From the NCBI GenBank assembly GCA_016710785.1, contig JADJUE010000001.1, positions 186,001-250,000 on the forward strand: a DNA stretch of 64,000 nt, read 5' to 3'. Shown one piece after another: positions 14,938 through 24,027 of this stretch; the first letter of the stretch is position 1, and each line of letters starts with the position of its first letter. Both the position numbers and the translations under genes were made by a program. The notes below the pieces were generated by a model. That model made no database searches, was not told where the DNA came from, and saw nothing but the letters and a program-made list of their open reading frames with translations. Origin of the DNA: Candidatus Epilinea brevis (GTDB taxonomy: Bacteria; Chloroflexota; Anaerolineae; Epilineales; Epilineaceae).

Positions 14938-16638
14938 CTATCTCCCCATCGCGCAGCCGTCCGCCCGCGGGTCGCTGCCGCCCCACAAGACGCCGGTCTC
15001 GGCGTCGCGGAGGATCACCTGGCCGCGGCCGAAGACCGCGCGGGCGTGGCCGCTGGTCACGGTCAGGGCATGACCGCGCGCCGCCAGGTGCGCCAGCGCC
15101 GTTTCCGGCAGGCCCTCTTCCACCGCCACCGGACCGCCCGACAGCTCCTCAGCGATGCAGAAGCGCGGCGCATCCAGGGCGGCCTGCGGGTCCAGGGCGT
15201 CGTCGATCAGGCCCATCGCCACCTGCACATGGCCCTGCGGCTGCATGAAGCCGCCCATCACCCCGAAGCAGGCGAAGAGCGCTTCGCCCGAAGGTGGCGA
15301 CCCAGCCGCCGCGTCCACGCCGCCGCCTGCCGGTGCCGCTGCCGCGACCCGCGTGATCAGGCCCGGGATGATCGTGTGGTAGGGCCGCTTGCCTGGAGCC
15401 AGGTGGTTCGGGTGTTGCGGGTCCAGGCTGAAGCCCAGGCCGCGGTTCTGCAGCGTGAAGCCCCAGCCCTTTGGGACCATGCCCGTGCCGAAGCCCACGT
15501 AGTTGCTGTTGATGAAGGAGCAGGCATTCCCCTCGCCGTCGACCACGCTCAAGTAGACCGTATCCGAGCCGGCGACCGGCGCGCCGCGCCGCGGGTCCAG
15601 CGCTGCCCGGTCGTCGCGCATCAGCGCACGGCGCGCGTCCGCATAGCCTTTGGACAGCAACTGCGCCAGCGGCGCCGGATCCGTGTCCGGATCAGCCGCG
15701 TACCAACGTGTGTCGGCGAAGGCCAGGCGCAGGGCCTCGATCTGGCGGTGCAGGCGCAGGGCCGAACCGCGGGGCATGTCCGCCGGGTCGAAGCCCTCCA
15801 GGATGTTGAGGGCCAATAGGGCCGCCAGGCCCTGGCCATTGGGCGGGCATTCCCAGACCCGGAAGCCGCGGTAGGTGGTCGTGATCGGCGTGACCCAGTC
15901 GCTGCGATGCCCCGCCAGGTCCGCCTCCGTCAGGCAGCCGCCCGCCTGCTGGACCACGCCCGACAGCGCCACGGCGATCGGCCCTTCGTAGAAGGCCGCC
16001 GCACCGCCCTCGGCCACAGCCCGCAGCGTGCGCGCCAGGCCCGGGTTGCGAAAGACCTCGCCCGGTCGTGGGGCGCGGCCGTCCATCAGCAACTCGCCGC
16101 CGTTGGGTGCCGCCGCCAGCTGCCGGGCGGCGCCCCGCGCCCAGTGGAAAGCCGTTAGCGGGGCCACAGGGAAGCCCTCCTCCGCCAGGCGGATGGCTGG
16201 GGCCAGCACCCGCGCCAGGGGCAGGCGGCCGTGGCGGGCGATCAGGTCGCACCAGGCGGCGCAGGCGCCCGGCACTGTGACCGTGTGAGCGTGGTAGGCC
16301 GGCAGACGGTCCACGAAGCCGTCGCGCGCCAAGCGCTCCAGGGAGAGGGCTCGCGGCGCCCGGCCCGAGCCGTTCAGCGCCGTGACCGATCCCCCAGCGG
16401 CGTCGTAATGCAGGGCGAAGGCGTCGCCGCCGATGCCCGTGGATGTCGGCTCCGTCACGTTGAGCGCGGCGGCCGTGGCCACCGCCGCGTCCGCGGCGCT
16501 GCCGCCGGCGGCCAGGATCTCCAGGCCGGCGACCACGGCCAGGGGTTGGCTGGTGGCGACCATGCCACGCCGGCCGACCACCGGCGAGCGGCGCGAGGCA
16601 AAGCTGAAGTCCGGCGGGTCGGCGAAGGTCAAGGACAC
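14938..16638 (-). CDS. ggt: Gamma-glutamyltransferase (Ntn hydrolase)
   Basis: This enzyme cleaves or transfers the gamma-glutamyl group of glutathione-like peptides. The precursor self-processes at a Thr, here Thr360 in GSDTVYLSVVD, to give large and small subunits. The Gly-Gly motif and the PGACAAW and PPNGQG segments of the large subunit are present, and the small subunit has GVMGGFMQPQGH. The start is a GTG at 16638 with GAGGTGG just upstream, 10 bp after the MazG-like stop, giving 566 aa. There is no clear signal peptide, so the protein may be cytoplasmic, unlike E. coli GGT. It is probably co-transcribed with the upstream MazG-like gene. Confidence 0.9.
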   Translation of the reverse strand: MSLTFADPPDFSFASRRSPVVGRRGMVATSQPLAVVAGLEILAAGGSAADAAVATAAALNVTEPTSTGIGGDAFALHYDAAGGSVTALNGSGRAPRALSLERLARDGFVDRLPAYHAHTVTVPGACAAWCDLIARHGRLPLARVLAPAIRLAEEGFPVAPLTAFHWARGAARQLAAAPNGGELLMDGRAPRPGEVFRNPGLARTLRAVAEGGAAAFYEGPIAVALSGVVQQAGGCLTEADLAGHRSDWVTPITTTYRGFRVWECPPNGQGLAALLALNILEGFDPADMPRGSALRLHRQIEALRLAFADTRWYAADPDTDPAPLAQLLSKGYADARRALMRDDRAALDPRRGAPVAGSDTVYLSVVDGEGNACSFINSNYVGFGTGMVPKGWGFTLQNRGLGFSLDPQHPNHLAPGKRPYHTIIPGLITRVAAAAPAGGGVDAAAGSPPSGEALFACFGVMGGFMQPQGHVQVAMGLIDDALDPQAALDAPRFCIAEELSGGPVAVEEGLPETALAHLAARGHALTVTSGHARAVFGRGQVILRDAETGVLWGGSDPRADGCAMGR

Positions 16639-16648
16639 GGTGGCCACC

Positions 16649-16936
16649 TCAGGGGCAGGCGCAGGGCGTGGCCCCGCATTTGGGGCAGCCCTGGGCGTAG
16701 CGGTCGGCGGCCTCGGCCATGTCGATGCCCAGCTGCGAGGCCAAAGTGACCAGCCAGGCCAGGACATCGCTCAGCTCCAGGCGCAGCAGGTCCTCGCGCC
16801 GCGGCTCGCGGCGGATCTCCTTGGCCAGCTCGCCCACCTCCTCGGTGAACCACACAAAGCTGCGGTCGATACCGCGCGGACGGTCCCGCTCGCCATAGAG
16901 CAGCTCGATCTGACGCTGGAAGGCACGGATATCCAC
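16649..16936 (-). CDS. MazG-like nucleotide pyrophosphohydrolase
   Basis: This is a small all-alpha NTP pyrophosphatase-type protein of 95 aa. It contains the MazG metal-binding pattern FTEEVGELAKEI (EExxE), followed about 25 residues later by LELSDVLAWLV (ExxD). The C-terminus ends in CPKCG...CAC, a small zinc-binding-like cluster seen in some members of this family. I chose the GTG at 16936 (VDIRAFQRQI), which has GGAG 8 nt upstream; the 14-residue longer frame would start inside the divergent promoter. It probably clears non-canonical nucleotides. The ggt gene follows after 10 bp. Confidence 0.8.
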   Translation of the reverse strand: MDIRAFQRQIELLYGERDRPRGIDRSFVWFTEEVGELAKEIRREPRREDLLRLELSDVLAWLVTLASQLGIDMAEAADRYAQGCPKCGATPCACP

Positions 16937-16963
16937 AGTAAAGGCTCCTAGGGTTCTGGCGGC

Positions 16964-16969
16964 TAGAAT
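16964..16969 (+). promoter_or_regulatory. -10 element TAGAAT of the DUF445 gene
   Basis: TAGAAT ends 7 bp before the ATG at 16977, so the transcript should start at or next to the A of the start codon (leaderless). A clear -35 is not visible. Confidence 0.5.
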
Positions 16970-16976
16970 CAAGGTC

Positions 16977-17849
16977 ATGATTCAGATCAAGGGCGTGATC
17001 AAGCGACTGGAAGCGCGCAGCGACCTGGGCTACTGGGCGGTGGGCGCCGCGCTCGTCAGCCTGTTGCTGGCCATGGCCCTCGGCGCGCCCCCCTGGCTGC
17101 GGCTGGTGTTGCAGGCCGGCTTCATCGGCGGCTTCACCGACACCATCGCCCTGCACATGATCTTCACCCACCACCGCTTCCTGCCCGGCTCCGGTGTGCT
17201 GGAGCGCCGCAAGGATGCCATCGTGGAGTCCCTGGCGGAAACCATGGAGGAGCATATCCTCAACCCCAGCCTCATCGAGGCCCGGGTGCGGGAGCTGGTG
17301 GCCGGTCTGGACCGGGAGCGGCTGCTCGGTGGCCTGAACGCCATCGTCGACACCTTCCGGCAAGACCTGATCCTCTTTATCAGCGCCCCCGATCAACGCG
17401 CCACCATCACCCGCGCCGTGCGCAAGGAAGGCGGCTTCTGGGGGGATATGGCGGACGCGGTGGGCGTGGTCACCTACCAGGATCTGGGCGACCGCATCGT
17501 CGGTGGCTTGGTGCGGCAACTCGAGGAGTTCCGCGTGGACGCCGCCATCCTCACCGCTGCCGAACGCTATGTGGGCACCTTGGACGACTTCCTCCTGGAG
17601 CCCGGCAACCCCCTCGTCCGCCGGCATTACGGCTCGGAGAAGAGCGTGGCCCAGATCCTCTTCGAACGCCTCGACGCCCGCCGCCTGGTCATCGACAAGC
17701 TGGGATCCTATTCGGCCGCCGAGGTCCGGGACATCGTCGAGCGCAGCATCCGCCGGCATCTGGCCTGGCTGCAGGCCTTCGGCGTCATCCTCGGCATGGC
17801 CATGGCGGGCGTCATCCTGCTGCTGGAATGGGCCTTCAACCTGGGTTGA
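16977..17849 (+). CDS. DUF445-family membrane protein
   Basis: This 290-aa protein matches the DUF445 (YheB/YtbJ-like) family. It has an N-terminal hydrophobic hairpin (about residues 20-55), the conserved GGFTDTIALHMIFT segment (about 53-66), a long helical soluble region, and a final transmembrane helix (about 265-287). The biochemical function is unknown. The start ATG is only 7 bp after a TAGAAT hexamer, which suggests a leaderless transcript. The stop is 12 bp from the convergent PspC-like gene. Confidence 0.8.
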   Translation: MIQIKGVIKRLEARSDLGYWAVGAALVSLLLAMALGAPPWLRLVLQAGFIGGFTDTIALHMIFTHHRFLPGSGVLERRKDAIVESLAETMEEHILNPSLIEARVRELVAGLDRERLLGGLNAIVDTFRQDLILFISAPDQRATITRAVRKEGGFWGDMADAVGVVTYQDLGDRIVGGLVRQLEEFRVDAAILTAAERYVGTLDDFLLEPGNPLVRRHYGSEKSVAQILFERLDARRLVIDKLGSYSAAEVRDIVERSIRRHLAWLQAFGVILGMAMAGVILLLEWAFNLG

Positions 17850-17861
17850 GCCTTGCAGGGC

Positions 17862-18209
17862 TCAATGCCCCATCACCCCGCCCAGAACGGCGCCGCCCAT
17901 GCCCAGCGCCATCGTCCCCAACCAGCAGAACAGGCAGAGCGCCGGCAGGCCCAGGAACAGCAGCAGGACGACCACCGGCAGGCTTTGCCGCTGACCCGAC
18001 TCGTCCGGCGTGACCGCCCAGAGGATGAGGTAGGGCACCAACCCCGGCGCGCCGCCAGGCAACAGCAGGAAGCCGAAGATGACCCGGATGAGGGTGGGGT
18101 CCAGGCCGAAGTGGCGCGCCAGACCGCCGCAAACGCCGGCGATCACACGGTCGTCCGTGCTGCGGCTGAGGCGGCGGGCGGGGGGGAGCGGGGTCTCTGG
18201 TTCGATCAT
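17862..18209 (-). CDS. PspC-domain membrane protein
   Basis: The 115-aa protein begins with a PspC domain: RSTDDRVIAGVCGGLARHFGLDPTLIRVIF, then a hydrophobic helix LLLPGGAPGLVPYLILWAVTP, and a second hydrophobic segment near the C-terminus. PspC proteins belong to envelope-stress responses, usually with PspA, but no PspA gene is present here. The gene converges on DUF445 with a 12-bp gap. Confidence 0.85.
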   Translation of the reverse strand: MIEPETPLPPARRLSRSTDDRVIAGVCGGLARHFGLDPTLIRVIFGFLLLPGGAPGLVPYLILWAVTPDESGQRQSLPVVVLLLFLGLPALCLFCWLGTMALGMGGAVLGGVMGH

Positions 18210-18403
18210 CGGTCGATGGCCTCCGTTGGGCTGGCGGTTGCCGCAGGCTCATTGCCGGGCTGAACTGAGTCTACGAGGCAGCGTGGATCTGGGTTGCTCG
18301 CGGGCCCCGGCCGGCCGATTCGCCCGCCGCGGCAATCTGCGATATCCTGCCCCGCACCAGATCGACACGCAAACGCAACGCGTCAGACGGGAGGCGGGAG
18401 TCC

Positions 18404-20338
18404 ATGGGCGAGAAGCAGGTCAAGGACCGGCCGGCGGGCGACGGACTGCAGGCCTTCACGCGGCATGTGCTGCAAGACCTCAGGGCCTTGGAGCAGATCA
18501 TCGCCGACGGCATGATCGAGAGCGACGTGCAGCGCATCGGGGCAGAGCAGGAGCTGTTCCTGGTGCACCGCAACTGGCGTCCGGCGCTCAAGGCCTATGA
18601 GATGCTCGCCGCCCTCGACGACCCGCAGTTCACCACCGAACTGGGCCTCTTCAATCTGGAATGCAACCTGCAGCCGCGCGTGCTGGGCGGGCCATGCCTG
18701 ACGGAGATGCAGACAGAGCTGGAGGGCCTGGTGGAGAAAGCCCGGCGGGCAGCCGCGGCCCTCGACCTGGAGGTGGTGCTCATCGGCATCCTGCCCACCT
18801 TGCGCAAGTCGGACCTGGGCATCGAGAGCATGACCCCCGAGCCGCGCTACCACGCCCTGTCCGACGCGCTCAACGAGCTGCGCGGGGGCGATTACGAGTT
18901 TCACATCAAGGGCACCGACGAGCTGATCGTACGCCACCACACGGTGATGCTGGAGGCCTGCAACACCAGCTTCCAGACCCACCTGCAGGTGGGACCGCAG
19001 GACTTCCCCAACGCCTACAACATCGCCCAGACGGCCGCGGCGCCCATCATCGCGGCGGCCTGCAACTCGCCCCTGCTCTTCGGGCGACGGCTGTGGCACG
19101 AGACGCGCATCGCCCTCTTCCAGCAGTCCATCGACACCCGCAGCTCCATCGACCACCTGCGGGAACGCAGCCCGCGGGTCACCTTCGGCCGGGACTGGGT
19201 CAAACGCTCGGTCCTGGAGCTGTACCGCGAGGACGTCGCCCGCTTCCGGGCCTTGCTGGGCGCCCATCTGGACGAGGATCCCTTCGCGGTGCTGCAGGCC
19301 GGCGGCATCCCGCGGCTCAAGGCCCTGACCATGCACAACAGCACGGTCTACCGCTGGAACCGCGCCTGCTACGGCATCACGGCGGGCAAACCCCATCTGC
19401 GCATCGAGAACCGGGTAATGCCCTCCGGCCCCTCCCTGCCCGACGCCATGGCCAACGCGGCCTTGTGGTTCGGGGTCATGAAGGGTCTTTGCGATCGCTA
19501 CGACGACATCACGCAGGTCATGCAGTTCGCCGATGCCAAGAGCAACTTCAACACGGCGGCCACCCTGGGGCTCAGGGCGCAGTTCAGCTGGCTGGAGGGT
19601 GAGATCATCCCCGCCCAGACCCTGATCTGCGACCGCCTCATCCCCATGGCCGAAACGGCGCTCAAAGCACACGGCATCGACGCCGCTGACGTGGACCGTT
19701 GCCTGGGCATCGTGGACCGGCGGGTGCGCCAGGGATTGACCGGCGCAGAGTGGCAGCTGCGCTCCTACGCCGCATTGCCCGGGAGGGGCACCATGTCCGA
19801 GAAGTTGAACGCCATCACCGGCGCCACGGTCGCACGGCAGAAGAGCGGCAAGCCGGTAGCCGAATGGGATCTGGCACGCATCGAGGAGGGCGGCGGCTGG
19901 AAGCATACCTTCGCCACCGTGGAGCAGTACATGACCACCGACCTCTTCACGGTGCACGAGGACGAACCGGTGGAGCTGGTGGCCAACCTCATGGACTGGG
20001 AGCGCATCCGCCACGTGCCGGTGGAGGACAACGAGCATCGCCTGGTGGGCCTGGTGTCCTACCGCATGCTCCTGCGCATCCTGGCCGAAGGGCATGTGAC
20101 CGAGCGCCAGCAGCGCATGGCGGTGCGCGAGATCATGCGCCAGGGCAAGGACCTGGCCACCATCCCTCCGGAGACGACCACCATCGAGGCCATCCGGCTG
20201 ATGCGCGAGCGCCGCGTAGGCTGCCTGCCGGTCGTCAGGGACGGCACCTTGGTGGGCATCGTCACCCAACGGGACTTCATGGACGTGGCGCGGGACCTGT
20301 TGGAAGCCAAGCTGGCGGGAGACGGCGGGGCGGGATGA
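18404..20338 (+). CDS. Glutamate-cysteine-ligase-like (GCS2) protein fused to two CBS domains
   Basis: Residues about 20-480 form a GCS2-type carboxylate-amine ligase domain: IGAEQELFLVHRNW, LGLFNLECNLQP, HLQVG and RIENRVMPSGPSLPDA are typical substrate and metal-binding segments. Residues about 505-635 carry two CBS repeats (YMTTDLFTVHEDEPVELV... and AIRLMRERRVGCLPVVRDGTLVGIVTQRDF), which usually bind adenine nucleotides and regulate the attached enzyme. The fusion therefore suggests energy-sensed gamma-glutamyl ligation, but the amine substrate is unknown. The ATG at 18404 has GGGAGG 9 nt upstream. A gamma-glutamyltransferase gene lies 1.8 kb away on the other strand, possibly a related thiol or peptide pathway. 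Confidence 0.8.
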   Translation: MGEKQVKDRPAGDGLQAFTRHVLQDLRALEQIIADGMIESDVQRIGAEQELFLVHRNWRPALKAYEMLAALDDPQFTTELGLFNLECNLQPRVLGGPCLTEMQTELEGLVEKARRAAAALDLEVVLIGILPTLRKSDLGIESMTPEPRYHALSDALNELRGGDYEFHIKGTDELIVRHHTVMLEACNTSFQTHLQVGPQDFPNAYNIAQTAAAPIIAAACNSPLLFGRRLWHETRIALFQQSIDTRSSIDHLRERSPRVTFGRDWVKRSVLELYREDVARFRALLGAHLDEDPFAVLQAGGIPRLKALTMHNSTVYRWNRACYGITAGKPHLRIENRVMPSGPSLPDAMANAALWFGVMKGLCDRYDDITQVMQFADAKSNFNTAATLGLRAQFSWLEGEIIPAQTLICDRLIPMAETALKAHGIDAADVDRCLGIVDRRVRQGLTGAEWQLRSYAALPGRGTMSEKLNAITGATVARQKSGKPVAEWDLARIEEGGGWKHTFATVEQYMTTDLFTVHEDEPVELVANLMDWERIRHVPVEDNEHRLVGLVSYRMLLRILAEGHVTERQQRMAVREIMRQGKDLATIPPETTTIEAIRLMRERRVGCLPVVRDGTLVGIVTQRDFMDVARDLLEAKLAGDGGAG

Positions 20339-20502
20339 ACGACGCGGTGGGATGAAGGGCGGCCGCCCATTCGGGGGGATCGCCGCAGGCAGGTCAGCCG
20401 GCCAACCCGCCGCGCTATGCTATGATCCCCTGCCCCCGCGACCCCCCGTGGGACGCGGCTGTAACCCGGCGGCGTCCCTCTCCAGCGCAAGGTCAAGAGC
20501 CC

Positions 20503-21249
20503 ATGTACAACCTCCTCATCAGCCTGGCCGCAGCCGCCTTGGTCTACCTCGGCCTGAGCCAGGTCGCTCCCAGCCCCTGGATGGCGGTAGCCGGCGGAAT
20601 GCTGGCCGGTGCGGTCGGGTTCCTGCTGTTGGCCCGACGTACGAACCGCCAGCTGGAGTCGCGGGTGAAGGACGTGGAGAGCGCTCTGGGCGCCGGCAGG
20701 GCGGATGAAGCCATCGCCATCCTGGAGAACACCAAGGCCCAGCTGGGGCGTTGGCAGTTCATGATCCCCACGCTGATCGACGGTCAGATCGGCGTGCTGC
20801 GCTACGCCCACAAGCAACAGTTGGACGAGGCCCGGCCCTACCTGGAGAAGGCCCTGGCCAACAACTGGCATGCCAAAGCCATGTTGGCCGCCTACCATTA
20901 CAAGCGACGGCAGTACGAGGCCATGAACAAGGTCTTCGAGGCCGCGGTCAAGGCCAACAAGCAGGCGGAGCTCCTCTGGGCCGCCTATGCCTGGTGCGAA
21001 GCCAGCCGCGGCGACCGCGACGCCGCGGTCGCGGTGCTGGAGCGAGCGGTCAAGGAGGTGAAGGACAGCGAGCGCCTGAAGCGCTGCCTCAACGACCTGC
21101 GGAGCAAGAAGCGCTTGAACATGACCCCCTTCACGCCCGAATGGTGGATCCTGCATCTGGAGCGGCCCCCCGTCCAGTTGGGCACCCAGGCCGGCTCCAT
21201 GCGCGGCTTGCCCCCCGGAGCGCGCATGAAGGTCCGCCGCGTGCGCTGA
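20503..21249 (+). CDS. Membrane-anchored TPR-like protein
   Basis: The 248-aa protein starts with two hydrophobic helices (about residues 3-19 and 25-45), then a soluble helical region. Residues about 60-205 look like tetratricopeptide repeats (DEAIAILENTKAQLGRW, LDEARPYLEKALANN, KVFEAAVKANK, DAAVAVLERAVKE). TPRs mediate protein contacts; the partner is unknown. The ATG at 20503 is used because the upstream extension is low complexity and a TATGAT -10-like hexamer lies at 20421-20426. It precedes a UDP-sugar dehydrogenase gene by about 100 bp on the same strand. Confidence 0.75.
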   Translation: MYNLLISLAAAALVYLGLSQVAPSPWMAVAGGMLAGAVGFLLLARRTNRQLESRVKDVESALGAGRADEAIAILENTKAQLGRWQFMIPTLIDGQIGVLRYAHKQQLDEARPYLEKALANNWHAKAMLAAYHYKRRQYEAMNKVFEAAVKANKQAELLWAAYAWCEASRGDRDAAVAVLERAVKEVKDSERLKRCLNDLRSKKRLNMTPFTPEWWILHLERPPVQLGTQAGSMRGLPPGARMKVRRVR

Positions 21250-21352
21250 TCCGTCCTGCGCTGACCCGTGTCGTCATCGCCCTTCCCCTGCCGCATCGGA
21301 ACAGGCAGGGTCCGAGCGGATGGGTAGGATCTTGAATGAAAGGACGTCAGCC

Positions 21353-22744
21353 TTGAAGATCGTCGTTGTCGGCACCGGATTCGTCGGCCTGCCGCATGCC
21401 GCCGTGCTCGCCGAGCAGGGGCATGAGGTGTGGGCCTGCGACATCGATCCGGCGCGCATCACCGCCTACCAGAGCGGCGATGCCGCGCAGATCGAACGCT
21501 ATGTCAACGAGCCCGGCCTGGCGGCCTCCGTCGCCGAAAGCCTGGGCCGCCACCTCTTCTTCAGCACCGATCTGGCCGCGGCCGCTCCAGGCGCCGAGGT
21601 CTTCTTCATGTGCATCAACACGCCGCCCAACCGCGATGGCAGCACCGACCTGAGCTACTACCGGTCCGCCGCCGAGACCCTGGCCGGCATCCTGGCCGGC
21701 CGCGCGGACGGGCGCCGGGTGGTGGTGGTCAACAAGAGCACTGTGCCCATCGGGACCGCCCGCCTGCTGGAGCAGATCCTGGAGGGCGCCGGCTGCCGGG
21801 GTGTGGGCGTCGCCTCCAACCCGGAGTTCCTGGCCCAGGGCAACGCCATCGACGGCTCGCGGCGCCCCGACCGGGTGGTGGTGGGCGCGGATCGGGAGCC
21901 GGATTTCGAGTTGCTGCGCCGCGTCTATCCCCAGTTCCAACACCATGTGCGCATCCGTTATCTGGAGACCACTCCGGAAACCGCCGAATCCATCAAGTAC
22001 GTCGGCAACACCCTGCTGCTCACCTACATCTCCTTCTGGAACGGGGTGGGGGCGCGCATCTCCGAGGCCTTGCCCAACGTGCGGATGGAAGACCTGAAGC
22101 TGGGTGTCACCGCCGACAGCCGCATCAGCACCTGGGGCAGCTACGTGTCCAACGGTGCCGGCGGCAGCTGCTTCGGCAAGGACATCCAGTCGTTGATCTA
22201 CCAGCTCAACATGACCGGCCAGTCCACCGACCTCCTGCAGGCGGTCTTCAACATCAACGAGTACCAGAAGACCTACCTCATCGACCGCGCGGTGCACGAG
22301 GCGGGCTTCGGTTTCAACCAGACCACCGTGGCCCTGCTGGGACTGGCCTTCAAGAAGCGCACCAACGACATGCGCGACTCGGCCGCCTTGAAGGCCGTCG
22401 AGAGCCTGCTGGGCCGCGGCGTGCGCGCCATCCGCGCCTATGACCCCCTGGCGATGGACGAAGCCCGCCAGCGCTGGTTCAACCCTGATCAGAACCATCT
22501 CTTCGAACGCATCAGCTACCACGACTCGGCGGAGGAGGCCATGGAGGGCGCCGACGCCATCTTCATCTCCACCGACTGGGAGGAGTTCCGCGGTCTGGCG
22601 CCCCTCATCCGGGCCTACGCGAAGCCGCCCTGCCTCGTCATCGACGGGCGGCGGATGATCGCCGACTATCCGGAACTGACGGCCGCAGGATATGGCTACC
22701 TGCCCGTGGGAGGGCCCTACCTGCCCCCCACCCAGCCGGCCTGA
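21353..22744 (+). CDS. ugd: UDP-glucose/GDP-mannose 6-dehydrogenase family protein
   Basis: This is an NAD-dependent sugar-nucleotide dehydrogenase, oxidising the C6 alcohol of UDP-glucose or a related sugar to the uronate for exopolysaccharide. It has the Rossmann motif VVGTGFVGLPHA at the N-terminus, NKSTVPIGTA, the ETAESIKYVGNT helix region, and the catalytic Cys273 in GGSCFGKD. I propose the TTG at 21353 (reading MKIVVVGTG, AAAGGA upstream; 463 aa), because family members begin at exactly this strand. An ATG at 21320 would add 11 residues but lies upstream of a TAGGAT hexamer at 21325-21330. Substrate choice is not resolved. Confidence 0.85.
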   Translation: MKIVVVGTGFVGLPHAAVLAEQGHEVWACDIDPARITAYQSGDAAQIERYVNEPGLAASVAESLGRHLFFSTDLAAAAPGAEVFFMCINTPPNRDGSTDLSYYRSAAETLAGILAGRADGRRVVVVNKSTVPIGTARLLEQILEGAGCRGVGVASNPEFLAQGNAIDGSRRPDRVVVGADREPDFELLRRVYPQFQHHVRIRYLETTPETAESIKYVGNTLLLTYISFWNGVGARISEALPNVRMEDLKLGVTADSRISTWGSYVSNGAGGSCFGKDIQSLIYQLNMTGQSTDLLQAVFNINEYQKTYLIDRAVHEAGFGFNQTTVALLGLAFKKRTNDMRDSAALKAVESLLGRGVRAIRAYDPLAMDEARQRWFNPDQNHLFERISYHDSAEEAMEGADAIFISTDWEEFRGLAPLIRAYAKPPCLVIDGRRMIADYPELTAAGYGYLPVGGPYLPPTQPA

Positions 22745-22796
22745 TGTACACTTTGACCCTCGCAACACGCATCCCTGACGCAGGAAGGGCATTCCC

Positions 22797-23285
<489 letters not shown>

Positions 23286-23340
23286 GCATCGCCCGTCCAC
23301 CGTCAACGCCAGCGATGGCGCATCGCTTCGGACATCGCCC

Positions 23341-24027
23341 GTGATCTACCTCCCCTCCCAACCGCCCTCCCCCGAGCGGCCTCCCAGCATCAACAGGGAG
23401 ATCGTCGGCGTGCTGTTGGCCATGGCCTGCATCAGCGGCCTGCTCGTCCATTACACCCGGGACACCTGGTGCGATCTGCCGGTGCTGGGCAGCTTCTGCC
23501 TGCCGCCCTTGATCGCGCCGCGACAGGAAGCCAAGGTGGCGGAGGATGCCGCGGACGGTGACGCTCCTGACGGCGGCGGCCTCAGCCGTCCGGCCGCTCC
23601 GATGACCGCCGCGCCCACGCCGGCCTTGGTGGATTCCTTCGGGGCGCCGGCGATGGGCATCCCGACACCCGCAGGCTTCCCGACAGCTTTCGTCACCGAC
23701 CCGACGGGCGGCGCCTATCCCGGACCCACGTCCGATGCGTCCGGCGGCTTCCCCGGCGGTTTGAGCGGCGGCTTCCCGGGCGGGCTGGCCCCGGCGGCCA
23801 CGCCGCCACCCGGCGCCGTTGCGGCCACCGCGACCAGCAGCTTCACCACCGTCGGCGACAGTCCCGACTATCCGGCCACGGCCACCGCCCTGGCGCTTTC
23901 CAGTGGCTCGGGCTCGGCCACCGCCACGCCCAGCCCGAGCCCGACCGCGGGCGGCGCCACGCCCACGTCCGACAGCGGCTATCCCGGCCCCACGAATTCG
24001 GGTACCCCGACCAGCGCCGACCTGTGA
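23341..24027 (+). CDS. Single-pass membrane protein with long Gly/Pro/Thr-rich region
   Basis: I do not recognise a family. The 228-aa protein starts at a GTG, has one hydrophobic helix (about residues 21-38), two Cys shortly after it (WCDLPVLGSFC), and then about 170 residues of Ala, Pro, Thr, Gly and Ser, including the near-repeat GGFPGGLSGGFPGGL and YPGPT. It looks like an extended, disordered extracytoplasmic segment, similar in composition to the stalks of the VWA proteins. The stop overlaps the next start by 4 bp (GTGA). Confidence 0.6.
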   Translation: MIYLPSQPPSPERPPSINREIVGVLLAMACISGLLVHYTRDTWCDLPVLGSFCLPPLIAPRQEAKVAEDAADGDAPDGGGLSRPAAPMTAAPTPALVDSFGAPAMGIPTPAGFPTAFVTDPTGGAYPGPTSDASGGFPGGLSGGFPGGLAPAATPPPGAVAATATSSFTTVGDSPDYPATATALALSSGSGSATATPSPSPTAGGATPTSDSGYPGPTNSGTPTSADL

